Assembly (NCBI GenBank): GCA_903874975.1
Contig: CAIQUL010000093.1
Span: 1-64,000, forward strand
Reading direction: 5' to 3'
DNA length: 64,000 nt
DNA from: an uncultured Chthoniobacter sp.
Lineage (GTDB): Bacteria; Verrucomicrobiota; Verrucomicrobiia; Chthoniobacterales; Chthoniobacteraceae
The notes beneath the pieces were generated by a model. That model saw only the letters and a program-made list of their open reading frames with translations. It was not told where the DNA came from and searched no databases. Numbering within the stretch: the first letter of the stretch is position 1; each line of letters starts with the position of its first letter. Position numbers and translations under genes: made by a program. Below are positions 1 through 8,949 of this stretch, piece after piece.

Positions 1-450
1 CCGGTCGCCGCGGATTTGGTATTCCACCGCGGCTTTCGAGAACCCGTTCTTTCGGTAAAACGCGCCGACATAAAACGCCGTGTCATCCGCGCGGACGGGC
101 GTGATTCTATTCTCCTGCAACTCGCGAATCTGCTCGGCGATGGGCGCGCGGAGTTGGTCCGCGGTGAAGGTCTGGTTGCCCGCGAAATCGAGTTTGTTCT
201 TCGCCGCGTCTTTCAGCGTCCCGACCAGCAGATCCGCTCCGGCGAGCGCGCGGGAGACATTTTCATCGGCGGCGCGGAGCGGTGCCCAGCCAGCGAGCAA
301 AGCGCACGCGGCCAGCACGCGGGAGCGTTTCCAATTTGGCCTCGCACCAAGACACCAAGGCACCAAGGAGAAGCGGAACCCGTGGATCCCTTCGTGCCTT
401 GGTGCCTTCGTGCGAGGCTCTCTTGGTGAGTGGTTGACGGGGCGGCGCAT
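1..450 (-). CDS. TamA/BamA-like outer-membrane protein (Omp85 family), 3' end cut by the window
   Basis: The N-terminal 150 residues of a protein reading off the left edge. After an arginine-rich stretch there is a signal peptide (around VLAACALLAGWAPLRAA), then a POTRA-like segment with KLDFAGNQTFTADQLRAPI and a typical YRKNGFSKAAVEYQI core, as in Omp85/TamA proteins. Its ATG (450-448) overlaps the TGA of the upstream tamB gene, so the two are translationally coupled. A TamA-TamB pair is the expected partnership for envelope assembly or lipid transport between the membranes. Residues about 11-37 are encoded by a palindromic repeat (340-417), so the natural start may be an in-frame TTG or GTG closer to the signal peptide. 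Family assignment rests only on the N-terminus and the neighbour. Confidence 0.72.
   Translation of the reverse strand, partial: MRRPVNHSPREPRTKAPRHEGIHGFRFSLVPWCLGARPNWKRSRVLAACALLAGWAPLRAADENVSRALAGADLLVGTLKDAAKNKLDFAGNQTFTADQLRAPIAEQIRELQENRITPVRADDTAFYVGAFYRKNGFSKAAVEYQIRGDR
340..417. repeat. Inverted repeat with CACCAAGGCACCAAG-type arms
   Basis: Two 28-nt arms (340-367 and 390-417) are reverse complements apart from three mismatches, around a 22-nt loop. The motif is the CTTGGTGCCTTCGTG type of dispersed palindrome. It lies inside the first 37 codons of the TamA-like gene and keeps its frame open. Confidence 0.8.
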
Positions 451-3400
451 CAGCGGAAACGGATCAGATATTTCAAGCTGCCGGTGAAGCGTCCGTCCAC
501 GCCGATGTCGCCGAGGAAGTAGAGGCTGTCGGTCATGCGAAAGCGCGTGTTGACCTGCTGGCTTCCGGAGTGGTTGTCGAGCGCGCCGAGTTCGACCTGA
601 AAGCGGTCCATGAACTGCCCGGCGTTTTCCTTCCGCTCCGTCGTTGCCGGCTCCGCCTTGCGCGGGACGACTTTGCGATAGAGCTGCTGCACGGCGAGCA
701 TCGCGGCGCGACTGGCGAGCACGTCGGCGCTGCCGCCGAGTTCGCTCACGGTGGTGCCGGTGGCGAGCAGGGAGACGATGTCCGAGTAGGGCAGGGGAGG
801 CTCGCTGTTGAGCTGGATCTGCGGGTCGGTGGCGCGTCCGTAGATGTAGGCGTGGACCAGGTGGTCGCGCACCTGGGAGTCGGCCTGGAGATCGATCGAC
901 GCCTGAAACGGATCGTCTTTTTTGAAGTAAACGAACCCGCGCGAAATGCTCAGCGTGCTGAAGGGCAGCGTGGCCTTGAATTTCTCGATGCGGATGCTGC
1001 CTTCGAGATACGGCGCGAGGCCCGTGCCCGCGAATTTCAGGTCCACAGCCGCCGCGCCATTCGCGAGATTTCCACGCACGAGAAACGGGTCGTCCGGGCG
1101 CGTCTTGATCGCGAGGTCAAACCTCCAGTCGCGCAGCGGCGGCCGCGGAAAGGAAACCGTGGCGTGGCGGTTCTGCACGGCGCGCGGCGCGGGCTTTGCC
1201 TTCTTCCCCGGCAGCGCGATGGGCAGGATGTCGATCTCTTTGAAGAAGCGGCTCTGGGTGAGGAAAAGCGTCCCACTGAGCGTGCCGGCCTGGAGCGGCC
1301 CGGCGACCTTGATGTCGGCATCGCCGCGGACGGTGATCGAGTCGTCGCGGCGCAGCAGCACTTCCTTCGATTGCAGCTGCAGATCGAAAACCGGCTCGGT
1401 GAGCTTCGGGAGTTTCACCGTCCCGCCGAGCTTGAAGGTGCCGCCGCCGAGTTCGCCGTCGAAGGTGCCGAAACTCAGCGTGTCATTGGCGAATCCGAGC
1501 TTCGCGCGGAAGGCACCGAGCGCCGGAATGTTCTCGTCGTCCATGCGTGCGCCTTTCAGCTCGATGGCCGCGGAGCCGCTGAAGACCGGCTTCGCCATGG
1601 TGCCGCCCACGCGGATGTCGAGGCCGGCGGTGCCGTCGATGCGGCGGACTGTGGGCACGAGTTTGGGCACCACCGCGAGCGAGGAGGGCGGGAGCTGCAC
1701 GGTCGCTTCGAGCGGCAGCGTCGGGTCGAGCTTGCGGGTTTTGACCAGGGCATCGAGGTCAAAGGGCGCGCGCGCTTTGAGCGTCAGCGGCTGAATCTGC
1801 GGCTGGCGCAGCACGGCGACGAGCGTGAGTTCTTTCGCGGGTTTGTTGGAATAGTGCAGGTCGAGATCGAGATCGGCAGCGTCGAGTGGCGCGCCGGCTT
1901 TCGCCTTCAAACTGCGCGCGGCGACTTTCAGGTGGCCGGCTGGTTCGAGGAGCGTGCCGCCGGCCACGAGGTTGGCGGTGAAATTGCCCGCGACCGGCGA
2001 CGCGTGGCCAAAGCTCGCGAGGAGCTTTTCGAGATCGAGCTTGGTGGCGTTGAGATTCGCCGCGATGCGCCCGTCCAGCGGGATGACCTGCTGCGGGCGG
2101 CCCAGGTCGATGGGGACGAAAACGAAGCCCGTGAGGACGGTGAGCTGCGCCTGGCTGAGCTTGATGTCGCGGAGGCGCAGCTTGTTTTCCTTCATCTCCA
2201 GCACGCCGGTAAAATCGGTCGGGCCGGAGGCGATGTGCAGCTCGGTGGACTGCGCGAAGCCGGGGCCGTAGAGACCGGCGAGCTTGAATTCGCGCAGGTC
2301 GGTTTTGTCGATGCGCGCCTTTTCCACCGCCACGGCGAGCGTGCCCGACTGCTCCAGCGGCGCACCCATTTTCGCCGACTCGCCTTTGCCGCCCCACTCG
2401 ATGCGGAGCGCGCCGGAGACGGTCTGCTGCACGTCGAAGACCGCGAGCAGCGGCTGGAGCGCGGCGAGGTTGCGGATGTCCACGAGCGCGGTGCCCTCGT
2501 AGGGGAAAGGTGCTTGCTGACCGACCCGCCCGAGCACGGAAATCTGGTCGGTGCCGGCGAGTTTGAGCGTGCCGCGCTCGACGGTTACCGCGTGTTCGGC
2601 GGCGTTGATCTGCACCGCGAGGCTGGGCGCTTTGAACGTGCCGAGTTGGAAGTCGCCGCCGTCCAGCCGCACGTTGCCGGTGAGTTCCTGGCTGGCGATC
2701 TTCAGCGCGCCGCTGCCTTCCACGCGGCCGGAGAACGTGCGGCTGTTCGCCGTCAGCCCGAAGTCCGCGAGTTTCGGGACGTGGATGGAAAATTTGACTT
2801 CGCCCGGCGCGGTGGCCGCGTCGCGGAAATTCCGCGGGATGCGCCAGTGGCCCTGCGCAGCCACGGAGTTTTCGGCGCGGCGCACCTCGAGCGTCTCGAT
2901 GGTTACGAGGTCGTCGCGATTGCCGCCCCGGAGCGTCGCGGCATCGAGGGTGAAGGTGTTCACGCGCAACCGCGTGAGATCGGCGGCGATTTCGCTCTCC
3001 ATCCCGGCCAAGGGCGCGCGGCCCGGCGTGTCGATGCGCTTCGAGACCTTGAGTTTCAACTTTCCCGCCTCGAGCGAGAGCTGCCGGTGGCCGATGCCCG
3101 CAGCCTCGATCACCACGTCCGCGCTGGCTCGTCCGTCGCGCAGCGTGACCGGCCCGCCGGCGCTCATGCGGCCGCGCCACGGTTCCGGCAGCAGGGCCGT
3201 GAGCACGGCGAGATCGGGCGCGTCGATCTTCAGCATGGCGTCCACGCCGCTGCGCGGAAACTCCGTCACGGATTCCGGGAGCGCGACCTTGGCCGTGAGG
3301 GCCACGAGGTTCGGTCCCGCCTGCACGTGCACGCCGGTCAGTCCGGCGTTGCCGCGCTCGAAAGTGGCGGCGAGTTCCGCGGCCTGCACTTTGGTTTGGG

Positions 3401-4442
3401 CGAAGTTCAGCGCCTCCACGCGGAGGTTGGCGCGCCCTTCCCAAGTGCGCGGCTTTTCCGGCTCGCCGGTGAAGTGCAACCCGAGCCGCGCGAGCGTGCC
3501 AAATTCCACCGGCAGCTTCGGCACGTTGAAATAGGCGAGCGTGCGATCGATCGAGATGCCCGCGGCGGTCACGCTCAGCGTGGTGTCGTAACTCTTCGCG
3601 AGGTGCTCGCCTTTCTTGTCGAGCTGACTGCCCTCCAGCCGCAGCGCCGCGGCGCCGCCAAAGGCGCGGAGTTTGAGCCGCGCGCCGCCCTTCTTCTTGG
3701 AGCGCTCGGAGGCGTCGAAGTTGAGTTTCTCCACCACCAGCTCCGGCCCGAGCTGCAGATCGCGAATTTCAAAGTTGCGCCCCGCGTAGGTCGTGGGGGC
3801 GGCGAGATTTTCCCACACCGGCACGCCGGGCACCTGCACGCGCGTGGCTCCGATGGTGCCCGGCAGCCGCGGGTCGAGCAGTAGATGAAAGCCGCGGATG
3901 TCCGTGACGTGCGGGCCGGCGATGACGCTGAGATTGAGGTTCTGCACTTTCACCCGGTCGGAGTAGAGCGCGGGCTGGCCGAGGATGGTGTTGAGAATTT
4001 GCGCGATGCCCTGCTGCGGTCGCGGCTCTCGCTTTTCACCCGCGTCCTGATCCGGCACCGCGACAAAGCGGAGATCGGCATCGGTGATCTCGTAGCTGCC
4101 GAGAAACTCTCCGACACCGCGCTGCACCAGTCGCGGGAAACTGTAATCGAGCCGCACACGGGCGATGGCGATCTTGCGGACCGGATTAGGGAAATCGCCC
4201 ACCGGTTCCGCGCGGACTCCCTCGATGGTGAGGTTCGTGAAAATGTTCCCGGAAAGCTGCAGGTCCACTTTCAAGTGTGCTCGCGCCGCACCCGCGATGA
4301 CCGCCCAGCGGACGCCGTGGTGAAAGAGCGGCCGGTGGAAAATCGCGACGAGCAACAGCAGCGGCAGCAGCCAGCGCCGGGCACGGCGGAACCAGCCGCG
4401 TTTCGGCTTCGGTTTCGCAGGTGGAGGCGTGGACTCCGGCAT
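450..4442 (-). CDS. tamB: Translocation/assembly module TamB (DUF490-type)
   Basis: A 1330-residue inner-membrane-anchored, periplasm-spanning protein expected to act with the TamA-like partner encoded directly downstream. A basic N-terminus and one membrane segment (about residues 24-50, LLPLLLLVAIFHRPLF) are followed by more than 1200 residues of low-complexity beta-rich repeats of AsmA/TamB character. The last 300 residues carry the conserved TamB C-terminal region, ending in a beta-signal-like SLYFLGDIGVDGRFTGSLKYLIRFR-type tail (the final residues are hydrophobic/aromatic alternating, ending in F-R). Length is in the usual range for TamB (about 1200-1500). Start chosen at the ATG just before the Pro/Lys-rich N-terminus. 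It is read divergently from the gene at 4532. Confidence 0.85.
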   Translation of the reverse strand: MPESTPPPAKPKPKRGWFRRARRWLLPLLLLVAIFHRPLFHHGVRWAVIAGAARAHLKVDLQLSGNIFTNLTIEGVRAEPVGDFPNPVRKIAIARVRLDYSFPRLVQRGVGEFLGSYEITDADLRFVAVPDQDAGEKREPRPQQGIAQILNTILGQPALYSDRVKVQNLNLSVIAGPHVTDIRGFHLLLDPRLPGTIGATRVQVPGVPVWENLAAPTTYAGRNFEIRDLQLGPELVVEKLNFDASERSKKKGGARLKLRAFGGAAALRLEGSQLDKKGEHLAKSYDTTLSVTAAGISIDRTLAYFNVPKLPVEFGTLARLGLHFTGEPEKPRTWEGRANLRVEALNFAQTKVQAAELAATFERGNAGLTGVHVQAGPNLVALTAKVALPESVTEFPRSGVDAMLKIDAPDLAVLTALLPEPWRGRMSAGGPVTLRDGRASADVVIEAAGIGHRQLSLEAGKLKLKVSKRIDTPGRAPLAGMESEIAADLTRLRVNTFTLDAATLRGGNRDDLVTIETLEVRRAENSVAAQGHWRIPRNFRDAATAPGEVKFSIHVPKLADFGLTANSRTFSGRVEGSGALKIASQELTGNVRLDGGDFQLGTFKAPSLAVQINAAEHAVTVERGTLKLAGTDQISVLGRVGQQAPFPYEGTALVDIRNLAALQPLLAVFDVQQTVSGALRIEWGGKGESAKMGAPLEQSGTLAVAVEKARIDKTDLREFKLAGLYGPGFAQSTELHIASGPTDFTGVLEMKENKLRLRDIKLSQAQLTVLTGFVFVPIDLGRPQQVIPLDGRIAANLNATKLDLEKLLASFGHASPVAGNFTANLVAGGTLLEPAGHLKVAARSLKAKAGAPLDAADLDLDLHYSNKPAKELTLVAVLRQPQIQPLTLKARAPFDLDALVKTRKLDPTLPLEATVQLPPSSLAVVPKLVPTVRRIDGTAGLDIRVGGTMAKPVFSGSAAIELKGARMDDENIPALGAFRAKLGFANDTLSFGTFDGELGGGTFKLGGTVKLPKLTEPVFDLQLQSKEVLLRRDDSITVRGDADIKVAGPLQAGTLSGTLFLTQSRFFKEIDILPIALPGKKAKPAPRAVQNRHATVSFPRPPLRDWRFDLAIKTRPDDPFLVRGNLANGAAAVDLKFAGTGLAPYLEGSIRIEKFKATLPFSTLSISRGFVYFKKDDPFQASIDLQADSQVRDHLVHAYIYGRATDPQIQLNSEPPLPYSDIVSLLATGTTVSELGGSADVLASRAAMLAVQQLYRKVVPRKAEPATTERKENAGQFMDRFQVELGALDNHSGSQQVNTRFRMTDSLYFLGDIGVDGRFTGSLKYLIRFR

Positions 4443-4531
4443 CGGGGCCAGAGGCTAGCGGCGGCTCCCGGGCATGCAAGGCGGCGCGAGGTTGCGCCCG
4501 CGGAATCTTCTCCCCTAAAGTCCGCCGCTCT

Positions 4532-5461
4532 ATGAACGGCCCTTTCCGCTTTGCGCGCAGCGCTGGCTCCACGCTCACGCGCCACACGCGCCGGGTCGGG
4601 GCCATCGCGTGGCGGGCGGTGCAGAAATTCGACGAGACCGACGGCGAGCAGCGCGCGGCCTCGTTCGCGTATTACGCGTTCTTTTCCATGTTCCCGCTGA
4701 TCCTGCTGCTCATCACCATCGGCACGAGCTTCCTCGGGCCAAAGGCGGATGCGTCGTCGAAAATCATCGCCTATGTGAGCACGCAGATTCCGCTGGAGGA
4801 GCAGGACATGAAGGCCGTCATCAGCACGATCAATGGCGTGGTGCAGTCGCGGAAAAGCGCCGGGTTCATCGCCATCGGCGTGCTCTTTTGGACTTCGCTG
4901 CGGTTCTTTCAGGCGCTGGTCCGCGGCGTGAACCGCGCCTGGGGCACGAAGGAATACTCGTGGTGGCGTCTGCCGATCAAAAACCTCGGCATGCTCGGCA
5001 TCCTCACCAGCGTGCTCTTCCTCGGCATCATCGCGCCGGTGGTCCTGAAACAAGTCGAGGACTTCTATTGGTTTCATTCGCGGCAGGTCGGGCTGGATTT
5101 CAGCGTCTTTGGTTACGTCTTCCAATTTGCCCGGCTGCTCATCCCGGTCGTCGTCCTGTTCATCGGCATGAGTCTGTTCTTCAAGTACGCGCCACGCCGG
5201 CCGACCCGCTTCATCGAGGTCTGGAGCGCCGCGCTTTTCGTGACCATCTCGCTGGAACTGCTCCAGCGACTTTTCGTGCTCTACACCCGCAACATCGGCA
5301 ATTTCAACGCGCTCTACGGCACCTTCGGCAGCGTCGTGGCGCTGCTCCTGTGGATCTATCTTTCCGGCTCGATCATCATCCTCGGCGGCTGCATCTCGGC
5401 CGCGCGCTACGAGATCGACATGAGCCTCGCCGATCAGTCGGAGTCCGATCTGGCGAAGTAA
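4532..5461 (+). CDS. YihY/BrkB family inner-membrane protein
   Basis: A 309-residue polytopic membrane protein of the YihY/virulence factor BrkB family (formerly mis-called ribonuclease BN). The family signature is present: FDETDGEQRAASFAYYAFFSMFPLILLLI near the N-terminus, then about five further hydrophobic segments and the AALLLWIYLSGSIIILGG-type last helix (here VALLLWIYLSGSIII). ATG 4532 is preferred because the family homology begins a few residues later and earlier codons show no similarity. The stop is six bases before the next ATG, so it probably forms an operon with the ABC exporter. The cellular role of the family is not firmly established. Confidence 0.85.
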   Translation: MNGPFRFARSAGSTLTRHTRRVGAIAWRAVQKFDETDGEQRAASFAYYAFFSMFPLILLLITIGTSFLGPKADASSKIIAYVSTQIPLEEQDMKAVISTINGVVQSRKSAGFIAIGVLFWTSLRFFQALVRGVNRAWGTKEYSWWRLPIKNLGMLGILTSVLFLGIIAPVVLKQVEDFYWFHSRQVGLDFSVFGYVFQFARLLIPVVVLFIGMSLFFKYAPRRPTRFIEVWSAALFVTISLELLQRLFVLYTRNIGNFNALYGTFGSVVALLLWIYLSGSIIILGGCISAARYEIDMSLADQSESDLAK

Positions 5462-5467
5462 CGCGCG

Positions 5468-7261
5468 ATGGCTGCTCCCGACCCGAAACCCCGGCGCGAA
5501 AGCCTCCGCGAACTCGCGCATCTTTTCGCCTACGTCCGCCCGTACCGGCGGCGTTTCTACATCGCGATGGTCGCTTCGTTCGTGAGCATGACGTTCGGCG
5601 CGCTCTTTCCGTTTCTCGTTGCGCGGCTGCTCGCCGCCGCCGCGCCGGGTCTGCCGCCGGTGGTCATCGCCGGTCTGCGCCCCACGCTGGATCAGGTCGC
5701 CGTCGTCCTCATCGCGTCGCTGGGCATTCAGGCGGTGCTGACCTTCTTCTCGTCGCTCTCCTTCAACTCCGTCGGCGAGCGCGCGGTCGTCGATCTGCGC
5801 CAGGCGCTCTACGCCCGGCTGATCGCGCAGCCGATGGCCTTCTTCGGCGAGCATCGCGTGGGCGAACTCTCCAGCCGGCTCTCCAGCGATCTCGCGCAGA
5901 TTCAGGACACGCTGACTTTCACCGTCGCGCAGATCATCCGGCAATCCATGCTCCTCGTGGTCGGGCTCGTGGCCATCGCCGCGACCTCGCTCCAGCTCTC
6001 CGGCATCATGCTCGCCACGGTGCCGGTCTTCATGCTCGCAGCGGTGGTCTTCGGGCGGAAAGTGCGGCGCTTTTCCCGCGAGGCGCAGGACCGGCTGGCC
6101 GAGACCGCCACCGTGGTCGAGGAGACGCTCACGGGCATCGCCAACGTCAAAGCCTTTGGCAACGAAGCCTACGAGCAGCGCCGCTACGCCGCGGGGCTGG
6201 CGGGCTATCTCACGGTCATCCTCCGCACCGCGCGGTCCCGCGCCGCGCTCGTGGCCTTCATCATCTTCGCCATCTTTGGCGCGATCGTTCTGGTGCTGTG
6301 GTGGGGTGGCCGGCTGATGCAAACCGGCCAGCTTACGCACCCGCAGCTCACCCAATTCATTTTCTACACGCTCTTCATCGGCGGCGCGGTCTCGGCGCTC
6401 CCGGAGATTTTCAGCTCCGTGCAAAAGACGCTCGGAGCCACCCAGCGCGTGCGCGAACTGCTGCGCGAACCGGGTGAGGAGATTCCGCGCGCGGAGGCCG
6501 TCGCGGCGCGGCGTCTCACCGGCGATGTCCGCTTCGAGGCTGTCCATTTCCGCTATCCGAGCCGACCCGATCTGCCGGTGCTGCGGGGCGTTTCGCTGGA
6601 CGTGCGGGCGGGGGAAAAGATCGCGCTCGTCGGACCGAGCGGCGCCGGCAAAAGCACGCTCACCGCGTTGCTTCTGCGCTTCTACGAGCCGGATACGGGC
6701 GCGCTTTTGCTCGATGGCAAAGACGCGCGCGAGCTGCCCCTCGCCGCGGTGCGCGGCAACCTGGCGATCGTCCCGCAGGAAGTGCTGCTCTTCGGCGGCA
6801 GCATCCGGGAGAACATCGCCTACGGCCGCCCCGGCGCGAGCGAGGCGGACATCCGCGCCGCCGCCGAGCGCGCGTATTGCCACGAGTTCATCGCCCGCTT
6901 TCCCGAGGGCTACGACACGCTCGTGGGCGAACGTGGCGTGAAGCTCAGCGGCGGCCAGCGCCAGCGCCTCGCCATTGCCCGCGCGCTGCTCCGCGATCCG
7001 GCGATCCTCATTCTCGACGAGGCCACCAGTTCGCTCGACAGCGAGAGCGAAGCGCTCATCCAAAGCGCGCTCGCCACGCTGCTCGCCGGCCGCACGGCGT
7101 TCATCATCGCGCACCGCCTCGCCACCGTCCGTCAGTGCGACCGCATCTGCGTTTTGGAAAGCGGCGTCATCACCGAAACCGGCACGCACGCCGAACTCAT
7201 GGCCGCCCCGAGCGGCACTTATCGGCGGTTCGCGGAGTTGCAGTTTGGCGTGGGCGCGTAG
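5468..7261 (+). CDS. ABC exporter, fused permease-ATPase (MsbA-like half transporter)
   Basis: A 597-residue half transporter. Residues 1-310 form a type I exporter membrane domain with about six helices. Residues 350-590 are the nucleotide-binding domain with Walker A GPSGAGKST (389-397), signature LSGGQ (493-497), Walker B ILILDEAT (513-520) and the H-loop IIAHRLATV. It likely works as a homodimer at the inner membrane. Substrate cannot be told from sequence; the architecture fits lipid (MsbA) or peptide/drug export. It follows the YihY gene by six bases and the TamB region is next door, so an envelope role is plausible but inferred. Confidence 0.88.
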   Translation: MAAPDPKPRRESLRELAHLFAYVRPYRRRFYIAMVASFVSMTFGALFPFLVARLLAAAAPGLPPVVIAGLRPTLDQVAVVLIASLGIQAVLTFFSSLSFNSVGERAVVDLRQALYARLIAQPMAFFGEHRVGELSSRLSSDLAQIQDTLTFTVAQIIRQSMLLVVGLVAIAATSLQLSGIMLATVPVFMLAAVVFGRKVRRFSREAQDRLAETATVVEETLTGIANVKAFGNEAYEQRRYAAGLAGYLTVILRTARSRAALVAFIIFAIFGAIVLVLWWGGRLMQTGQLTHPQLTQFIFYTLFIGGAVSALPEIFSSVQKTLGATQRVRELLREPGEEIPRAEAVAARRLTGDVRFEAVHFRYPSRPDLPVLRGVSLDVRAGEKIALVGPSGAGKSTLTALLLRFYEPDTGALLLDGKDARELPLAAVRGNLAIVPQEVLLFGGSIRENIAYGRPGASEADIRAAAERAYCHEFIARFPEGYDTLVGERGVKLSGGQRQRLAIARALLRDPAILILDEATSSLDSESEALIQSALATLLAGRTAFIIAHRLATVRQCDRICVLESGVITETGTHAELMAAPSGTYRRFAELQFGVGA

Positions 7262-7309
7262 GACTTTGGGGCGGTCTAAGTCTGGGGGCACGACGGAGCA
7301 GCGGCCGAA

Positions 7310-7972
7310 TCACACCCGGCGCAACCACGCCTCAGTCGCGTATTTTGCCGCCGCCAGGGTGCTGCCAGCGGTCAGTTCGTCCGGCGTGAGCGGACGCCGG
7401 GTGAGCATCGTGGCGAATGTTTTCCCAAGCTGCGCCCCGACCTCCGCGGGCCGGGCTACGCTTTGGATGCTCCCTTGATGCAGCAGCCCCGCCCGCGTCC
7501 GTCGTTGCGCGGCTCCGGCGACTTTGCCCTCAGCGGCGAGGATGTCGTAGCGCGCGGGGTTTTCAAAACACGCCGCGGAAATGGGGTTGCTGGCGATGGT
7601 CGTCACGCGCACCTCCGCGCCATGTGCGGCGAGCAGAACGGCGAGCTGCTCGTGGATTGCGCGATACGATTCCTCCGGCGGGCGCCGCGCAAACGCACAG
7701 CCGCGCGGGACGATCAGCGTGTAGGTCACGTCCCCGCCGTGCGGGACGATGCCGCCGCCGGTCCAGCGGCGCACCATCTCGCGTCCCGGCCACGCCGCCT
7801 CCACGTCCGCCACTTTGCCGAAATACCCGAACGACACCGCGGGCTGCGCCCAGCGATAGACGCGGAGCAGCGGAGCGGTGCAGGACGCCAGCAGCACCTC
7901 GTCGAGCGCCATGTTCAGCGCGGCGTTGTGCGGCTCCGGATCGAGGACTTCGGTGAGTGCGGCGAAGATCAT
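7310..7972 (-). CDS. Lipoate-protein ligase A family protein
   Basis: A 220-residue protein of the biotin/lipoate ligase (BPL_LplA_LipB) fold. Typical LplA features are the N-terminal NAALNMALDEVLL, the substrate-loop RRWTGGGIVPHGGDVTYTLI and the lysine-containing GKVAGAAQRR. These enzymes attach lipoate or octanoate to E2/GcvH domains. It lacks the C-terminal accessory domain of E. coli LplA, so it may be a transferase or amidotransferase type (LipM/LipL-like). ATG 7972 was chosen because upstream residues run into the parB promoter region and show no homology. It is divergent from parB. Confidence 0.8.
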   Translation of the reverse strand: MIFAALTEVLDPEPHNAALNMALDEVLLASCTAPLLRVYRWAQPAVSFGYFGKVADVEAAWPGREMVRRWTGGGIVPHGGDVTYTLIVPRGCAFARRPPEESYRAIHEQLAVLLAAHGAEVRVTTIASNPISAACFENPARYDILAAEGKVAGAAQRRTRAGLLHQGSIQSVARPAEVGAQLGKTFATMLTRRPLTPDELTAGSTLAAAKYATEAWLRRV

Positions 7973-8055
7973 TTCCGCCAGCGTAGCCGGCTCGCGCGGC
8001 GCGACAATCTTCCGCCGTTGCCTTTCGCAGATGACTCGGTAGCCTCGCCGCACTT

Positions 8056-8949
8056 ATGGCAAAACCCGCTCTCGGTAAAGGACTCGGCGCGCTCATCAAT
8101 ACGCGTGTCGCCTCGCCTACTCCCGCCTTGGAAAGCGGGGAGCGGGTGCAGGTCGTGGACCTCACGCGGATCGTGCCGACGCCGCTCCAGCCGCGCACCG
8201 TTTTCCGCGACGACCATCTGGACGAACTCGTCGCCTCGATCAAAGAGCACGGGATCATCCAGCCGCTGATCGCCCGCAAACGCGGCGACCAGTTTGAACT
8301 CATCGCCGGGGAACGCCGCTGGCGGGCGGCCCAGCGGGCGGGGCTGGCGGAGGCGCCGGTGATCGTCCGTGAAGCCTCCGATCAGGAGGTGCTCGAACTC
8401 GCGCTCATCGAGAATCTTCAGCGCGAAGACCTGAACCCGATCGAGGAGGCGCGCGCCTTTTCCCGCCTGGCAGGCGAGTTTCATCTCCGCCAGGAGGACA
8501 TCGCGCAAAAAGTCGGCAAGAGCCGCGCCGCCGTGGCGAACAGCATGCGGCTGCTCGACCTGCACGAGCAGGTGCAGACGTGGCTCACGCAGGAACGCAT
8601 TTCCGTGGGGCACGCGAAAGTTTTGCTCTCCCTCAAGGCGCAGGACGAGCAGGCGCTGCTCGCGGAAGAAATCATTCGCCGCAGCCTGACGGTGCGTGCG
8701 GCGGAGACGCTGGTCGCCCAGCAGTTTGCGCAAAACGGCACGGTCAAGCCGAAGCGCGGGGCGAACTCGGGCAGCGGACCGGCGCTCGCGCCGACCTATC
8801 AGCACGTGCAAAACCGGCTGCAATCGCACCTCGCTACGCATGTCGTCCTGCATCACGGCGAAAAGCGCGGACGCATCGAGATCGAGTATTACGGCAACGA
8901 CGACTTGCAGCGGGTGCTTTCGCTCCTCGGGCTCGGTGAGGAAAGGTGA
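8056..8949 (+). CDS. parB: Chromosome partitioning protein ParB
   Basis: A 297-residue ParB/Spo0J protein. The start MAKPALGKGLGALI is the classic ParB N-terminus. The CTPase/ParB-N region contains LQPRTVF, GIIQPLIAR and GERRWRAAQRAGL, followed by ENLQREDLNPIEEARAF and a helix-turn-helix (IAQKVGKSRAAVANSMRLL). It binds parS and loads the chromosome for segregation. No parA is adjacent, which is unusual since parAB are normally paired, and I saw no obvious parS (TGTTTCACGTGAAACA-like) in this window. The last four bases overlap the GTG of the next gene. Confidence 0.93.
   Translation: MAKPALGKGLGALINTRVASPTPALESGERVQVVDLTRIVPTPLQPRTVFRDDHLDELVASIKEHGIIQPLIARKRGDQFELIAGERRWRAAQRAGLAEAPVIVREASDQEVLELALIENLQREDLNPIEEARAFSRLAGEFHLRQEDIAQKVGKSRAAVANSMRLLDLHEQVQTWLTQERISVGHAKVLLSLKAQDEQALLAEEIIRRSLTVRAAETLVAQQFAQNGTVKPKRGANSGSGPALAPTYQHVQNRLQSHLATHVVLHHGEKRGRIEIEYYGNDDLQRVLSLLGLGEER

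Noticed and set aside
570-3884. Very long open frame on the plus strand opposite tamB
   Set aside because: It is antisense to a clear TamB gene, is rich in Arg/Glu/Ala as expected from GC-rich shadow frames, and has no recognisable domain.
4271-7291. 1006-codon minus-strand frame across the YihY and ABC exporter genes
   Set aside because: Antisense to two genes with clear motifs; no domain, Arg/Glu/Asp-rich shadow.
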